From assembly GCA_945903265.1 (NCBI GenBank), contig CAMDNQ010000002.1, positions 62,001 to 126,000 of the forward strand: a stretch of DNA of 64,000 bases. The letters are read 5' to 3'. The stretch is from Candidatus Sulfopaludibacter sp. SbA3. GTDB taxonomy: Bacteria; Acidobacteriota; Vicinamibacteria; Vicinamibacterales; UBA2999. The notes under the pieces are model-generated. The model worked only from the letters and a program-made list of their open reading frames with translations, did no database searches and was not told the DNA's origin. Shown here in pieces: positions 32,862 through 41,214 of this stretch (position 1 is the stretch's first letter; each line of letters starts with the position of its first letter). The position numbers and the translations under genes are program-made.

Positions 32862-34445
32862 ATGATTCGCATTCTTCTGACTCTGGCCGTGGTGTGCGCG
32901 GGCATCGCCGCCGTACGTGCGCAAGGCCCCGCAGCCGTCCGTGAAATCGCAATGCTCAAAGCGTCAAACGCCGAGGCATACGACCACCTGGGCGAAGGCG
33001 GCGCGCTGCCTGGGCACACCGGCAACACCGTCGCCCTGAGCCGCGACGGCGGCACGATCGCCGTCGGGGCGCCGCATGAAGCGAGCGGCTCCGCGGGTAT
33101 CAATCCGAGTCAGTCGGATAACTCGACGATGAACGCCGGCGCCGTGTACATCTACACACGAGGCGGTAACAACTGGACCCAGCAGGCGTACCTGAAGCCG
33201 TCGAATCCGCACCGCAACGCGCACTTCGGAACGGCCGTCGCCCTGAGCGACGACGGGAATACGCTGGCGGTGGCCGCGGTATGGGAATCGAGCGCGGCGA
33301 CCGGCATCAACGGCAATCAGAAGGATCTGACGATTCCGCAGGCGGGCGCGGTGTACGTCTTCGTACGGACCGGCGGCCGCTGGCTGCAGCAGGCATACGT
33401 GAAGGCCTCGAACACCGGCAAGCGCGGCGAGAGCGCCGAAGACCCGGGCGAGGGTGACCAGTTCGGTTTCTCACTTGCGCTGAGCGGCAACGGCAACACG
33501 CTTGTGGTCGGCGCTCCGAGCGAGGACAGTTCGGCGATCGGCGTGAACGGCAACCAGGCTGACGACGGGTTCAATTCAGCGGGGGCGGTATATGTCTACA
33601 CGCGCAATGGCAGCGCGTGGTCGCAGCAGGCATACCTCAAGGCCGATGCGCACACGAACACGGGCCTCGGCGACCAGTTCGGTTTCTCGGTCGCGCTGAG
33701 CGACAACGGCGACACGCTGGCCGTCGGCGTCTACGACGAGTCGGGAAACGGCCGGACGGTCAATGCGCCCATCAATCGGGAGCGTGGCGGCTCGGGGGCT
33801 GTGTACGTCTGGACGCGGTCCGGAAACGCGTGGGCGAAGCAGGCGTACCTGAAGACGTGGAACGCGGAAGGCGGGGACTCGTGGGGCTCGGTCGTCTCCC
33901 TGAGCGGAGACGGCAACACGCTCGCCGTCGGGTCGCTGGATGAGGACTGCCTCTGCCCCGGCGTCCACACGAATCCCGAGATCGGCATCGGCGATCAGAA
34001 AGCCGACATGTCATCCGGGGGCGCCGCGGTGTTCATCCGCAACGGCACGACCTGGTCGCAGCAGGCGTACCTCAAGGCGTCAAACCCCGGACAGGACGAT
34101 TGGTTCGGCGTGCGTCTCGCGCTGAGCGGCGATGGCAACAGTCTCGTCGTCGCGGCGCCCAACGAGGACAGCAACGGACGTGGCATCAATGCGCCCGTCA
34201 ACGAGGGCGCGGGTGAATCCGGCTCGGCGTATCTGTTTGTGAGAGCGGGTGGCGCCTGGAAGCAGGCGGCCTACATCAAGGCCGGCAATGCCGATCAGTA
34301 CGACGAGTTCGGCACCTCGGTTGCGTTTGCACGTGACGGCCGCACGTTCGTCGTGGGCGCGCGTGGAGAGGACAGCGGTCCGAAGGGTGGACCGGCCGAC
34401 AATTCGGTCGACGAAGCCGGCGCGGTCTACGTGTTCACGCGATAA
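32862..34445 (+). CDS. exported FG-GAP-repeat protein
   Basis: 527 residues with a signal peptide (about 1-20). About seven repeats of 55-65 residues have the pattern 'D-x-FG-x-x-VALS-x-DG-N-T-LAVGA', followed by 'AGAVYVYTR...W-x-QQAYLKASN'. These are FG-GAP/integrin-alpha-like blades, expected to fold as a seven-bladed propeller with calcium sites in the DG turns. The likely role is extracellular adhesion or ligand binding. A full-length paralogue is at 53721-55385. Located directly after a terminator, so it has its own transcript. Confidence 0.8.
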   Translation: MIRILLTLAVVCAGIAAVRAQGPAAVREIAMLKASNAEAYDHLGEGGALPGHTGNTVALSRDGGTIAVGAPHEASGSAGINPSQSDNSTMNAGAVYIYTRGGNNWTQQAYLKPSNPHRNAHFGTAVALSDDGNTLAVAAVWESSAATGINGNQKDLTIPQAGAVYVFVRTGGRWLQQAYVKASNTGKRGESAEDPGEGDQFGFSLALSGNGNTLVVGAPSEDSSAIGVNGNQADDGFNSAGAVYVYTRNGSAWSQQAYLKADAHTNTGLGDQFGFSVALSDNGDTLAVGVYDESGNGRTVNAPINRERGGSGAVYVWTRSGNAWAKQAYLKTWNAEGGDSWGSVVSLSGDGNTLAVGSLDEDCLCPGVHTNPEIGIGDQKADMSSGGAAVFIRNGTTWSQQAYLKASNPGQDDWFGVRLALSGDGNSLVVAAPNEDSNGRGINAPVNEGAGESGSAYLFVRAGGAWKQAAYIKAGNADQYDEFGTSVAFARDGRTFVVGARGEDSGPKGGPADNSVDEAGAVYVFTR

Positions 34446-34448
34446 AGA

Positions 34449-35198
34449 TTATTTATTCTTCGCGGCCTCGAGAAACGGCGCGCATTCGTACTCGAGCAGC
34501 TGCGCGTTCGGCTCGACGTCCCGATAGAGCGTCATCCGCATCTTCCACGGACGGCTGAAGACTTCTTTGTCTTCGATCGTCGCCTCATAGAGCATGTGGT
34601 CCGGACCGGTACGCGTGTACCGCTCGACCACGTGCATCGCCGGGCTGTGAAAGTTGCCCGATCGATCCAGCCACGTCTGGTCGGTGAAATGGACGACGTC
34701 CACCACCAGCGTCTCACCTTCCCACTTCGCGCGGGAGTCCCCGTTGTACCAGGCGATGCCCTCGGGCGGATGCTGGCCGGTCAGGCGGATGTTGCGGATG
34801 GTATGGGCGTATTCCGACACCATCACGATCTGATCGCGTGACTGGAAGATTTGAAACGGGTACGGCATGTAGACGATGCGCGGCACGCCGACCATCGCGC
34901 AGCGCGCCTCGTTGTCCTGCGTCGCGCGGTTTTTCAGGTTCGCCATGCGCTGCTTCAGCGCGGCGGGCAGGTAGGGCAACTCGTTGCCGTCAACGATCCC
35001 CTGCCCCGCCGGGATGCCCGGCTCCGCACTGTGATCCTGAATGTTCCAGACGGCGGTGTTCATCGCCTTCCAGATGCCCTGCAGGTCGGGATGGCCGTCC
35101 GGGGTGCGCGGCGCCTGAAAGGGTGTCTGCGCGAAGGCGATGCCTTGAAGGATCGCCGCAGCCGCCAGCGTGCAGATGACACGTCGCGTCATGATCAT
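34449..35198 (-). CDS. exported HTEQLH-family protein, diverged copy
   Basis: 249 residues, signal peptide to about residue 23. Keeps the family frame: TPDGHPDLQGIWKAMN, KWEGETLVVDVVHF, TWLDRSGNFHSPAMH and ERYTR. The His-Thr-Glu-Gln-Leu-His motif has become His-Ser-Pro-Ala-Met-His, retaining both His. The start overlaps the stop of the upstream DUF6152 gene by four bases (ATGA). Third gene of a tightly coupled operon, 36513 to 34449. Function unknown. Confidence 0.68.
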   Translation of the reverse strand: MIMTRRVICTLAAAAILQGIAFAQTPFQAPRTPDGHPDLQGIWKAMNTAVWNIQDHSAEPGIPAGQGIVDGNELPYLPAALKQRMANLKNRATQDNEARCAMVGVPRIVYMPYPFQIFQSRDQIVMVSEYAHTIRNIRLTGQHPPEGIAWYNGDSRAKWEGETLVVDVVHFTDQTWLDRSGNFHSPAMHVVERYTRTGPDHMLYEATIEDKEVFSRPWKMRMTLYRDVEPNAQLLEYECAPFLEAAKNK

Positions 35199-35587
35199 CG
35201 TCCCGGCGCCGAGCCGGCGAAGAGCGTCCGGCCGTCGGCCAGCTTCACGTCGGTGGCCCCGAGAATCCGCGACCCGTCGCGCGAGACGTAGCCGCTCACC
35301 GTGACGCTTGCACCGATCGGGAGATCTTCACGGCGCCATCCGCGGCGGTAGAGGGCGTTGGCGGATCCGAATTCAATCGACCACTGCGCCACCTGCCCGC
35401 TCGCGTCTTTCCCCTCGAGGTAGAGCCACGCGTGCGGGTTCTTGAACTCCATCCTGGTGATCGTCCCGACGACGGTGTTCGTTTTGTCGAGATGAAACTG
35501 CGCGGCGATCGAGTGGTGCGCGTTCACCGGCAGGTAGGCAGCGCTGACCAGCAGCGCCACGGTCACGGTCAGCAGTCGAACGTTCAT
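35195..35587 (-). CDS. DUF6152 family periplasmic protein
   Basis: 130 residues. Signal ends Val-Asn-Ala and the mature chain begins His-His-Ser-Ile-Ala-Ala-Gln-Phe-His, with a third His at position 9. Asn-Pro-His is at mature residues 27-29. WSIEFGS and RGWRREDL follow as in the family. Both ends overlap neighbours by four bases (ATGA upstream and downstream), so it is sandwiched between two HTEQLH-family genes. This is the tightest evidence for a joint function. Confidence 0.8.
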   Translation of the reverse strand: MNVRLLTVTVALLVSAAYLPVNAHHSIAAQFHLDKTNTVVGTITRMEFKNPHAWLYLEGKDASGQVAQWSIEFGSANALYRRGWRREDLPIGASVTVSGYVSRDGSRILGATDVKLADGRTLFAGSAPGR

Positions 35588-36513
35588 CGCGCGCCTCCCT
35601 TGTCAAACGCCTGGCGCAGCGCCCTCGCTTCGGCGCCGGTGATGCCCGGGTACGTCTGGTATCCGATCTTCCGGAAGTGTCCCATACTCTCGGTGTTGTC
35701 CTCGTAGCACGCCTCTTCCCACAACTCGACGTTCGCCGCCGCATTCCGCCGAAGCGCGACCGCAATGGTGAAGGGACGCGTGTAGACATTCGGGTCGTCG
35801 ATCGTCGCCTGGTAGTGCATGGTCCCGGCGTCGAGCATCGTGAAGCGCTCGGTCACGCGCGCTTCGTCGGTATAGAAACGGCCGCGCTGATCGAGGAAGA
35901 TCTGCGCGCGCTGATTCGTCGTGTCCACCACGAGCGTATTGCCCTCCCAGCGTCCGCGCGAATCACCCTGCCACAGCTTGATGTCGCCCCCGACGTGCGG
36001 ACGCGGGTTCAGCGGAATGATGCGCACCGCGTGCGACTCTTCCGACTGAATGAGCAGGTGGTCGCCCGTCTGCGTAAGCTGGAACAGGCCCGTCATGTAC
36101 ATCGTGGTGGGGACGCCCGAAAGAAAGCACGCCGCGTTGTGGTGCAGAAATTTCTGCGCATTCTCCTTCGCCCGCGCGACCGCCCACGGCTGCATCGGCA
36201 CCAGTCCATCGGCCGGATCGACGACGGCGCTCGACGCGCCCGCGTCGTCTGCGGTCTTCGGATGCGCCTGCAGGTCCTCATGCGCCGCGGCGCGGCGCCG
36301 CCAGAGACCGCTCAGATCCGGATGGCCGGCAGCCGTCTTCGGCGGCGTAAAGGCGGTCAGGCGCGCGGTGGCGCACGCATGGAACGCCGCGTGGTTGTCG
36401 TCCGCGCACACCGACGTCGTCACATAGTTCTGTCCGCTGACAGTGACCGGAACGAGCAGGCAGGCGAGGGTCGCCGCTGCTGCGCCCGCGACCGCGAATC
36501 GAAGTCTGTGCAC
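35584..36513 (-). CDS. exported HTEQLH-family protein, strongly diverged copy
   Basis: 309 residues from the GTG at 36513, which has GGAG eight bases upstream and yields a signal peptide; the upstream ATG frame has none. Family features: HPDLSGLWRRR, GRWEGNTLVVDTTN and IFLDQRGRFYTDEARVTERFT. The HTEQLH motif has become Tyr-Thr-Asp-Glu-Ala-Arg, losing both His, so any metal or catalytic role may be lost here. Extra cysteines after the signal (VCADDNHAAFHACAT) could form a disulphide. First gene of the three-gene operon. Confidence 0.68.
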   Translation of the reverse strand: MHRLRFAVAGAAAATLACLLVPVTVSGQNYVTTSVCADDNHAAFHACATARLTAFTPPKTAAGHPDLSGLWRRRAAAHEDLQAHPKTADDAGASSAVVDPADGLVPMQPWAVARAKENAQKFLHHNAACFLSGVPTTMYMTGLFQLTQTGDHLLIQSEESHAVRIIPLNPRPHVGGDIKLWQGDSRGRWEGNTLVVDTTNQRAQIFLDQRGRFYTDEARVTERFTMLDAGTMHYQATIDDPNVYTRPFTIAVALRRNAAANVELWEEACYEDNTESMGHFRKIGYQTYPGITGAEARALRQAFDKGGAR

Positions 36514-36572
36514 CTGAAATTCTCCCTGTGTGAACACCGTAACACGAGCCGGGGATACGGCTGTGCGGCGCG

Positions 36573-36601
36573 TTGACACGCCTCTGTGGGTCGCCTATTG
36601 T
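36573..36601 (+). promoter_or_regulatory. consensus sigma-70 promoter
   Basis: TTGACA (36573-36578), a 17-bp spacer and TATTGT (36596-36601). This is the best promoter match I saw in the window. It lies 22 bp before the start at 36624 and should drive the propeller/monohaem gene and the following PHP-like gene. Confidence 0.72.
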
Positions 36602-36623
36602 TCCAGAGCTGTACGGAGGATTG

Positions 36624-38804
36624 ATGAAGAATCGCGCGTTTTCGTTCGGTTTGATGGGCACCGCGGTCGCCCTTGTGATGGTCGCTGTGATGGCGGCGAC
36701 CATGACCCGCCCGGCGGCGCAGGGCGGCGATGCTCCCCGCATCGACAACGACGACATCGGCGGCGTCGTCACGAGTACCAAAGGGCCCGAGGCCGGCGTC
36801 TGGGTGATTGCCGAGACCACCGACCTCCCTACGAAGATGTCCAAGACCGTCGTGACCGACGATCGCGGCCGGTACGTGGTGCCCGACCTTCCCAAAGCCA
36901 ACTACAACGTCTGGGTGCGCGGTTACGGGCTCGTCGACTCGCCAAAGGTGATGTCCGCGCCGGGACGCGTCGTGAATCTCTCGGCCACACTCGCGCCGAC
37001 TCCGCGCGCGGCCGCCGAGTACTACCCGGCCAATTACTGGTATGCCCTGCTGAACGTTCCCGACAAGAGCGAGTTCCCCGGCACCGGCCCGAAGGGCAAC
37101 GGCATCGCGGAGACGCTGCGCACGCAGGCCCAGTGGATCAACAACGTCAAGACGACGAGCTGCACGCCGTGTCATCAGATGGGCAACAAGGCGACGCGCG
37201 AGATGCCGGCGAACTTTCCGCCGTTCGCCTCGTCGGTGGAGGCATGGGATCACCGGCTGAAGTCGGGGCTGGACGGCGCGGCCAACATGTACGCCTACAC
37301 CAATCGCTTCGGCCGCGATCGGCTGCTGCGGCTGTATGCGGACTGGACGGATCGGATCAAGGGCGGCGAGTACCCGCAGGAGGCGCCCCCGCGGCCGCAG
37401 GGCGTCGAGCGCAACTTCGTCATCACGCAGTGGGACTGGGCCGACGATCGGCGCTACTTCCACGACGCGGTCGCGACCGACAAGCGCAACCCGACGGTCA
37501 ACGCCAACGGACAGATCTTCGGTGTGGAAGAAAACGCGTCGGACTTCATGAGCGTGCTCGACCCGAAGACGAACACCGCTACGCAGATGACCATCCCGAT
37601 CCTGGATCCGAAACTGCCCATCGCGAGTCCCGCGAAGATTGGCGTCCCGTCGCCGTACTGGGGTGAAGAGGTCTACTGGAACAGCAAGGTCATCGCGCAC
37701 AGCAACGTGATGGATCACAAGGGGCGGCTCTGGAATACGTCGCGCACCCGTCCCCCGGCCCAGCAGCCCGAGTTCTGCAAGGAAGGCTCGAGCCATCCGT
37801 CGGCAAAGCACTTCCCGCTCAACACGAGCGGACGCCAGTACACCGTCTACGATCAGCAGACGAAGAAGTTCACCATCGTCGATACCTGCTTCGGCACGTT
37901 CCACCTCAATCTCGCGCACGACGCGAACAACACCATGTGGTCGGGTGAAGGCGGCGTCGCCGGATGGGTCAATCTCAAGGTGCTCGACGAGACCGGCGAT
38001 GCGCAGAAGGCGCAGGGCTGGGCGCCGCTCATCCTCGACACCAACGGAAACGGCCGGCAGGACGCCTGGGTCGATCCCGACCAGCCCGTCGATCCCACCA
38101 AGGACAAGCGGATCGACGCGAGCTTCTACGGCATCGCGGTCAGTCCGGTCGATGGCGCCGTCTGGGGCAACATCAACGCCTTCCCCGGCGCGGCGGTCCG
38201 CGTGATGCCCGGCCCGAATCCGCCGATGACGACGATCGCGGAAATTTACGAAGTGCCGTACGGCCAGGTGCCCGGGCACGTCTACAACCCGCGCGGCATG
38301 GACGTGGACGCGAACGGCGTGTTCTGGACCGTGCTCGCGAGCGGCCACTACGCCAGCTTCGATCGCCGGAAGTGCAAGGGCCCGCTGAACGGCCCCAACG
38401 CCACCGGCAAGCACTGTCCCGAAGGCTGGGCGTTCTATCCGGTGCCCGGCCCGAACTTCAAGGGGAACCCGGAGAGTGCCGCCGCGGATTCCAACTATTA
38501 CAACTGGGTCGACAAGTACGACACGCTCGGTCTCGGCAAGAACGTCCCCATCGCCACAGGCAACCTCTCCGACTCGCTGCTGATCCTCCGCGACGGCAAG
38601 TGGGTCGTGCTGCGGGTCCCCTATCCGATGGGCTTCTTCGTGAAACAGCTCGACGGCCGCTTCGACGATGCGCGCGCGGGGTGGAAGGGACGCGGACTCT
38701 GGACGACGTCCGCGAACCGCACGCCGTGGCATCTCGAAGGCGGCAAGGGCACGCGGCCCAAGGCGATCAAGTTCCAGTTCCGGCCGGATCCGTTAGCGCG
38801 CTAG
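36624..38804 (+). CDS. exported carboxypeptidase-regulatory/beta-propeller protein with one haem-c motif
   Basis: 726 residues from the ATG at 36624 (GGAGG upstream). Signal or membrane anchor about 1-34. An Ig-like carboxypeptidase-regulatory domain follows ([19 protein letters not shown]... [23 protein letters not shown], about 43-120). A haem motif CTPCH lies near residue 187. A long propeller resembling virginiamycin-B-lyase-type blades fills the rest (DHKGRLWNTSR; DANNTMWSGEG; DVDANGVFWTVLASG). A monohaem domain between an Ig domain and a propeller is unusual. Paralogue at 59015. Function unknown, possibly a periplasmic redox lyase or sensor. Confidence 0.75.
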   Translation: MKNRAFSFGLMGTAVALVMVAVMAATMTRPAAQGGDAPRIDNDDIGGVVTSTKGPEAGVWVIAETTDLPTKMSKTVVTDDRGRYVVPDLPKANYNVWVRGYGLVDSPKVMSAPGRVVNLSATLAPTPRAAAEYYPANYWYALLNVPDKSEFPGTGPKGNGIAETLRTQAQWINNVKTTSCTPCHQMGNKATREMPANFPPFASSVEAWDHRLKSGLDGAANMYAYTNRFGRDRLLRLYADWTDRIKGGEYPQEAPPRPQGVERNFVITQWDWADDRRYFHDAVATDKRNPTVNANGQIFGVEENASDFMSVLDPKTNTATQMTIPILDPKLPIASPAKIGVPSPYWGEEVYWNSKVIAHSNVMDHKGRLWNTSRTRPPAQQPEFCKEGSSHPSAKHFPLNTSGRQYTVYDQQTKKFTIVDTCFGTFHLNLAHDANNTMWSGEGGVAGWVNLKVLDETGDAQKAQGWAPLILDTNGNGRQDAWVDPDQPVDPTKDKRIDASFYGIAVSPVDGAVWGNINAFPGAAVRVMPGPNPPMTTIAEIYEVPYGQVPGHVYNPRGMDVDANGVFWTVLASGHYASFDRRKCKGPLNGPNATGKHCPEGWAFYPVPGPNFKGNPESAAADSNYYNWVDKYDTLGLGKNVPIATGNLSDSLLILRDGKWVVLRVPYPMGFFVKQLDGRFDDARAGWKGRGLWTTSANRTPWHLEGGKGTRPKAIKFQFRPDPLAR

Positions 38805-38811
38805 GAGATTT

Positions 38812-41097
38812 ATGAAAACACCGTTCGCCACCGCGTTTCTCGGGGTTCTGCTGTCCGCGTCGATCGCGGCCGCGGATCCATTGACCTGTTCGCTCACGGA
38901 GTACCGGGCCACACCCGGACTCGCCGCCGCCGTCGCGAACGACGCGCTGACGGTGACCTGGGACGGCGACACCGGTCAGCAGGTCCGGCTTCGCTTCACG
39001 GTCAATGCCGGCGTGCCGACCATCGCGGAGCTGGCCGTCCGTCCCGCGCGCGGCGACTGGAAAGTCGTCGCCTCCGGCCTCACGCCCGACTATCGCGTCG
39101 TCAGCGGCATCCGCCGCGTGACCGAGCAGCAGCTGCAGCCGCTGCGGGGGCTCAAGACCGAGCTGACCAAGGAACTGATCGACAGCATCAAGTGGGACGC
39201 GTTCTGGGACGCGCCGCTCAATACCGAATCACTCGAGAACACACGGTTGAATGCGATTCCGCCGCCGAAGGGGATCCTCGACCAGCCCGGGCTGCCGCGG
39301 AAGCCTGAGGAGATCAATCGGTCGTCCGCCGTGTTCTCGACGAAGGCGTGCGACGTCAAGACGAACGGCACGCGTCTCGACGTCAGCTTTGACGGCGTGC
39401 GGCTCGGCGTCTTCGCCGGAAAACTTCAGTACTCGATCTACAAGGGGACGAACCTCTTCGAGCAGGAAGTGATCGCGAGCACGATGGTCGATTCGGTCGC
39501 CTACAAGTACGAAGCGGGCCTCAAGGGCTTCCGCGTCGAGCCCTCGTCACGCGTGGCGTGGCGCGATGTATCCAATGTCTGGCAGGACAACCGGCTGGGC
39601 GGCGCGAAGAACACCGACTTCGTGCCGCTCCGCGCGCAGAACCGGCTCGTCGTCGCGGAAACGGCCGGCGGGTCGATCGCCGCCTTCCCTCCTCCGCACA
39701 ACTTCTTCTGGTCGCGCGAAGTCTCGTACAACCAGGGCTACGTCTACTTCAAGAAAGAAAGCGACACGAACTTCTCGTTCGGCGTGCGCCAGCCGGAAGC
39801 GGAATCGCATCCCGAAGACATGGGGCGCGGTGAAGAAGACACGCGGCAGAACTTCGCGCTCCGCAGCGCGCGGCCCGGCACGCAGCAGCGGATGCCGATC
39901 TACCTGTATCCGAGCGCCACGCCGGCCGAGGGTGCGGCAACCGGCGCGCTCGCGTTCACGCGCAACGACAAGTTCAAGGCGCTCCCCGGCTATCAGGTGA
40001 TGGCCACGCACTTCCACAGCGCGCTTGTCGGCCGCATCCGCCGCCAGGGCGGCAGCCTCGATACCCGCCTGCACGACTTCGACGTGATGAAGGCGGCGGG
40101 CGTGAACATCTACGGCCCGATCGACGGCAGCGGCCTCGGCTTCGGCCTGCCGCGCGAGGATCGTCTCAAGACGCTCGCCGATTACTACGAGGTCGCGCGC
40201 CGCCACTCGGACAAGAACTTCCTCATCATGCCGAACGAGGAGGGCGCCGCGGGCGGCATCGGCGGACACAACGACCTGCTCCTGTCGAAGCCGGTGTACT
40301 GGATCGCCGGCCGCGAGGCGAACGAGAAGTTCGTCGAGAACCATCCGACCTACGGCAAGGTCTACCGCATCGGCGGACCCGACGAGATGATGCAGATGGT
40401 GAAGGCGGAAAACCTCCTGATCTACATGCCGCATCCGCGCTCCAAGGGCTCGACGGGCTATCCCGACGCCATCAAGGACAAGAGCTATTTCCTCGACGAC
40501 AACTACCGCGGGATCGGCATGCGCTGGGGCATGGGCGTCGACGGCTCCGAGCAGCGGCTGTGCGAGCTGCGCTGCCAGGTCCTCCTGGACGACATGAACA
40601 ACTGGGTCGCCGACAAGCCGGTCCAGCTGAAGTACATCCAGGCGATCACCGAGACCTACGAGCAGGGACCGGGCGACGACTTCTACGCCAACAGCCCGGT
40701 GCAGTACGTGAAGCTCGACACGCTGCCGCTGGCGAGCAGCGGAAGCTGGGATCCAGTCGTTGACGCCATCAAGCGCGGCGAATACTTCTGGACGTCAGGT
40801 GAAGTGCTGATCTCGAACTACTCCGTGCAGGGCGCCGGCGCCAAGCGCACGGTGGTCGCCGACCTCGAATGGACCTTCCCGCTCGAGTTCATGGAAATTG
40901 TGTGGGGCGACGGTGTGAAGACCGAACGCCAGATCATCTCCGCGACCGACCTCGGCCCGATGGGCAAGAAGCGCATCGAGCTCCCGTTCGATGCGACGGG
41001 CAAGAAGTGGGTCCGGTTCGCGGTGTGGGATACGGCGGGCAACGGCGCCATGGTGCAGCCGGTGCGCGTCTCTACCGCGGCGACGTCGACGCGGTAA
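38812..41097 (+). CDS. exported protein resembling CehA/McbA-type PHP hydrolases
   Basis: 761 residues, signal peptide about 1-20. The first 300 residues are beta-rich with no recognised domain. From about residue 395 the pattern fits the CehA/McbA branch of the PHP superfamily: MATHFHSALVGR (His-x-His-Ser), FLIMPNEEGAAGGIGGHND (acidic pair and His), LIYMPHPRS, then YFWTSGEVLI and a C-terminal strand KWVRFAVWDTAGNGA. Some usual PHP histidines are not obvious, so activity is uncertain. It follows the propeller/monohaem gene by seven bases and is probably co-transcribed. Confidence 0.55.
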   Translation: MKTPFATAFLGVLLSASIAAADPLTCSLTEYRATPGLAAAVANDALTVTWDGDTGQQVRLRFTVNAGVPTIAELAVRPARGDWKVVASGLTPDYRVVSGIRRVTEQQLQPLRGLKTELTKELIDSIKWDAFWDAPLNTESLENTRLNAIPPPKGILDQPGLPRKPEEINRSSAVFSTKACDVKTNGTRLDVSFDGVRLGVFAGKLQYSIYKGTNLFEQEVIASTMVDSVAYKYEAGLKGFRVEPSSRVAWRDVSNVWQDNRLGGAKNTDFVPLRAQNRLVVAETAGGSIAAFPPPHNFFWSREVSYNQGYVYFKKESDTNFSFGVRQPEAESHPEDMGRGEEDTRQNFALRSARPGTQQRMPIYLYPSATPAEGAATGALAFTRNDKFKALPGYQVMATHFHSALVGRIRRQGGSLDTRLHDFDVMKAAGVNIYGPIDGSGLGFGLPREDRLKTLADYYEVARRHSDKNFLIMPNEEGAAGGIGGHNDLLLSKPVYWIAGREANEKFVENHPTYGKVYRIGGPDEMMQMVKAENLLIYMPHPRSKGSTGYPDAIKDKSYFLDDNYRGIGMRWGMGVDGSEQRLCELRCQVLLDDMNNWVADKPVQLKYIQAITETYEQGPGDDFYANSPVQYVKLDTLPLASSGSWDPVVDAIKRGEYFWTSGEVLISNYSVQGAGAKRTVVADLEWTFPLEFMEIVWGDGVKTERQIISATDLGPMGKKRIELPFDATGKKWVRFAVWDTAGNGAMVQPVRVSTAATSTR

Positions 41098-41124
41098 AGA
41101 CGCGGCGTCGTTCACCCTTCTGTG

Positions 41125-41199
41125 TTCTCGCTGCTCGGTTCGTGTTCAACTTCGAACTTCGGTTCGAACGGAACCTGAACACGAACTGAGCAGCGAGAA
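41125..41199. repeat. long near-perfect inverted repeat between convergent genes
   Basis: The outer arms TTCTCGCTGCTC(G/A)GTTCGTGTTCA match at 23 of 24 positions, and the inner part GTTCGAAC pairs again. The 75-bp element lies in the 117-bp space between two convergent stops (41097 and 41215). It could act as a bidirectional terminator, but it lacks T-tracts and looks more like a mobile palindromic repeat. Confidence 0.75.
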
Positions 41200-41214
41200 G
41201 TTCAGAAGCGTGAA

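Noticed and set aside
36420-38732. 770-codon minus-strand frame
   Set aside because: It is antisense to the propeller/monohaem gene, which has a consensus promoter, ribosome-binding site and domains. The antisense product has no domain or signal.
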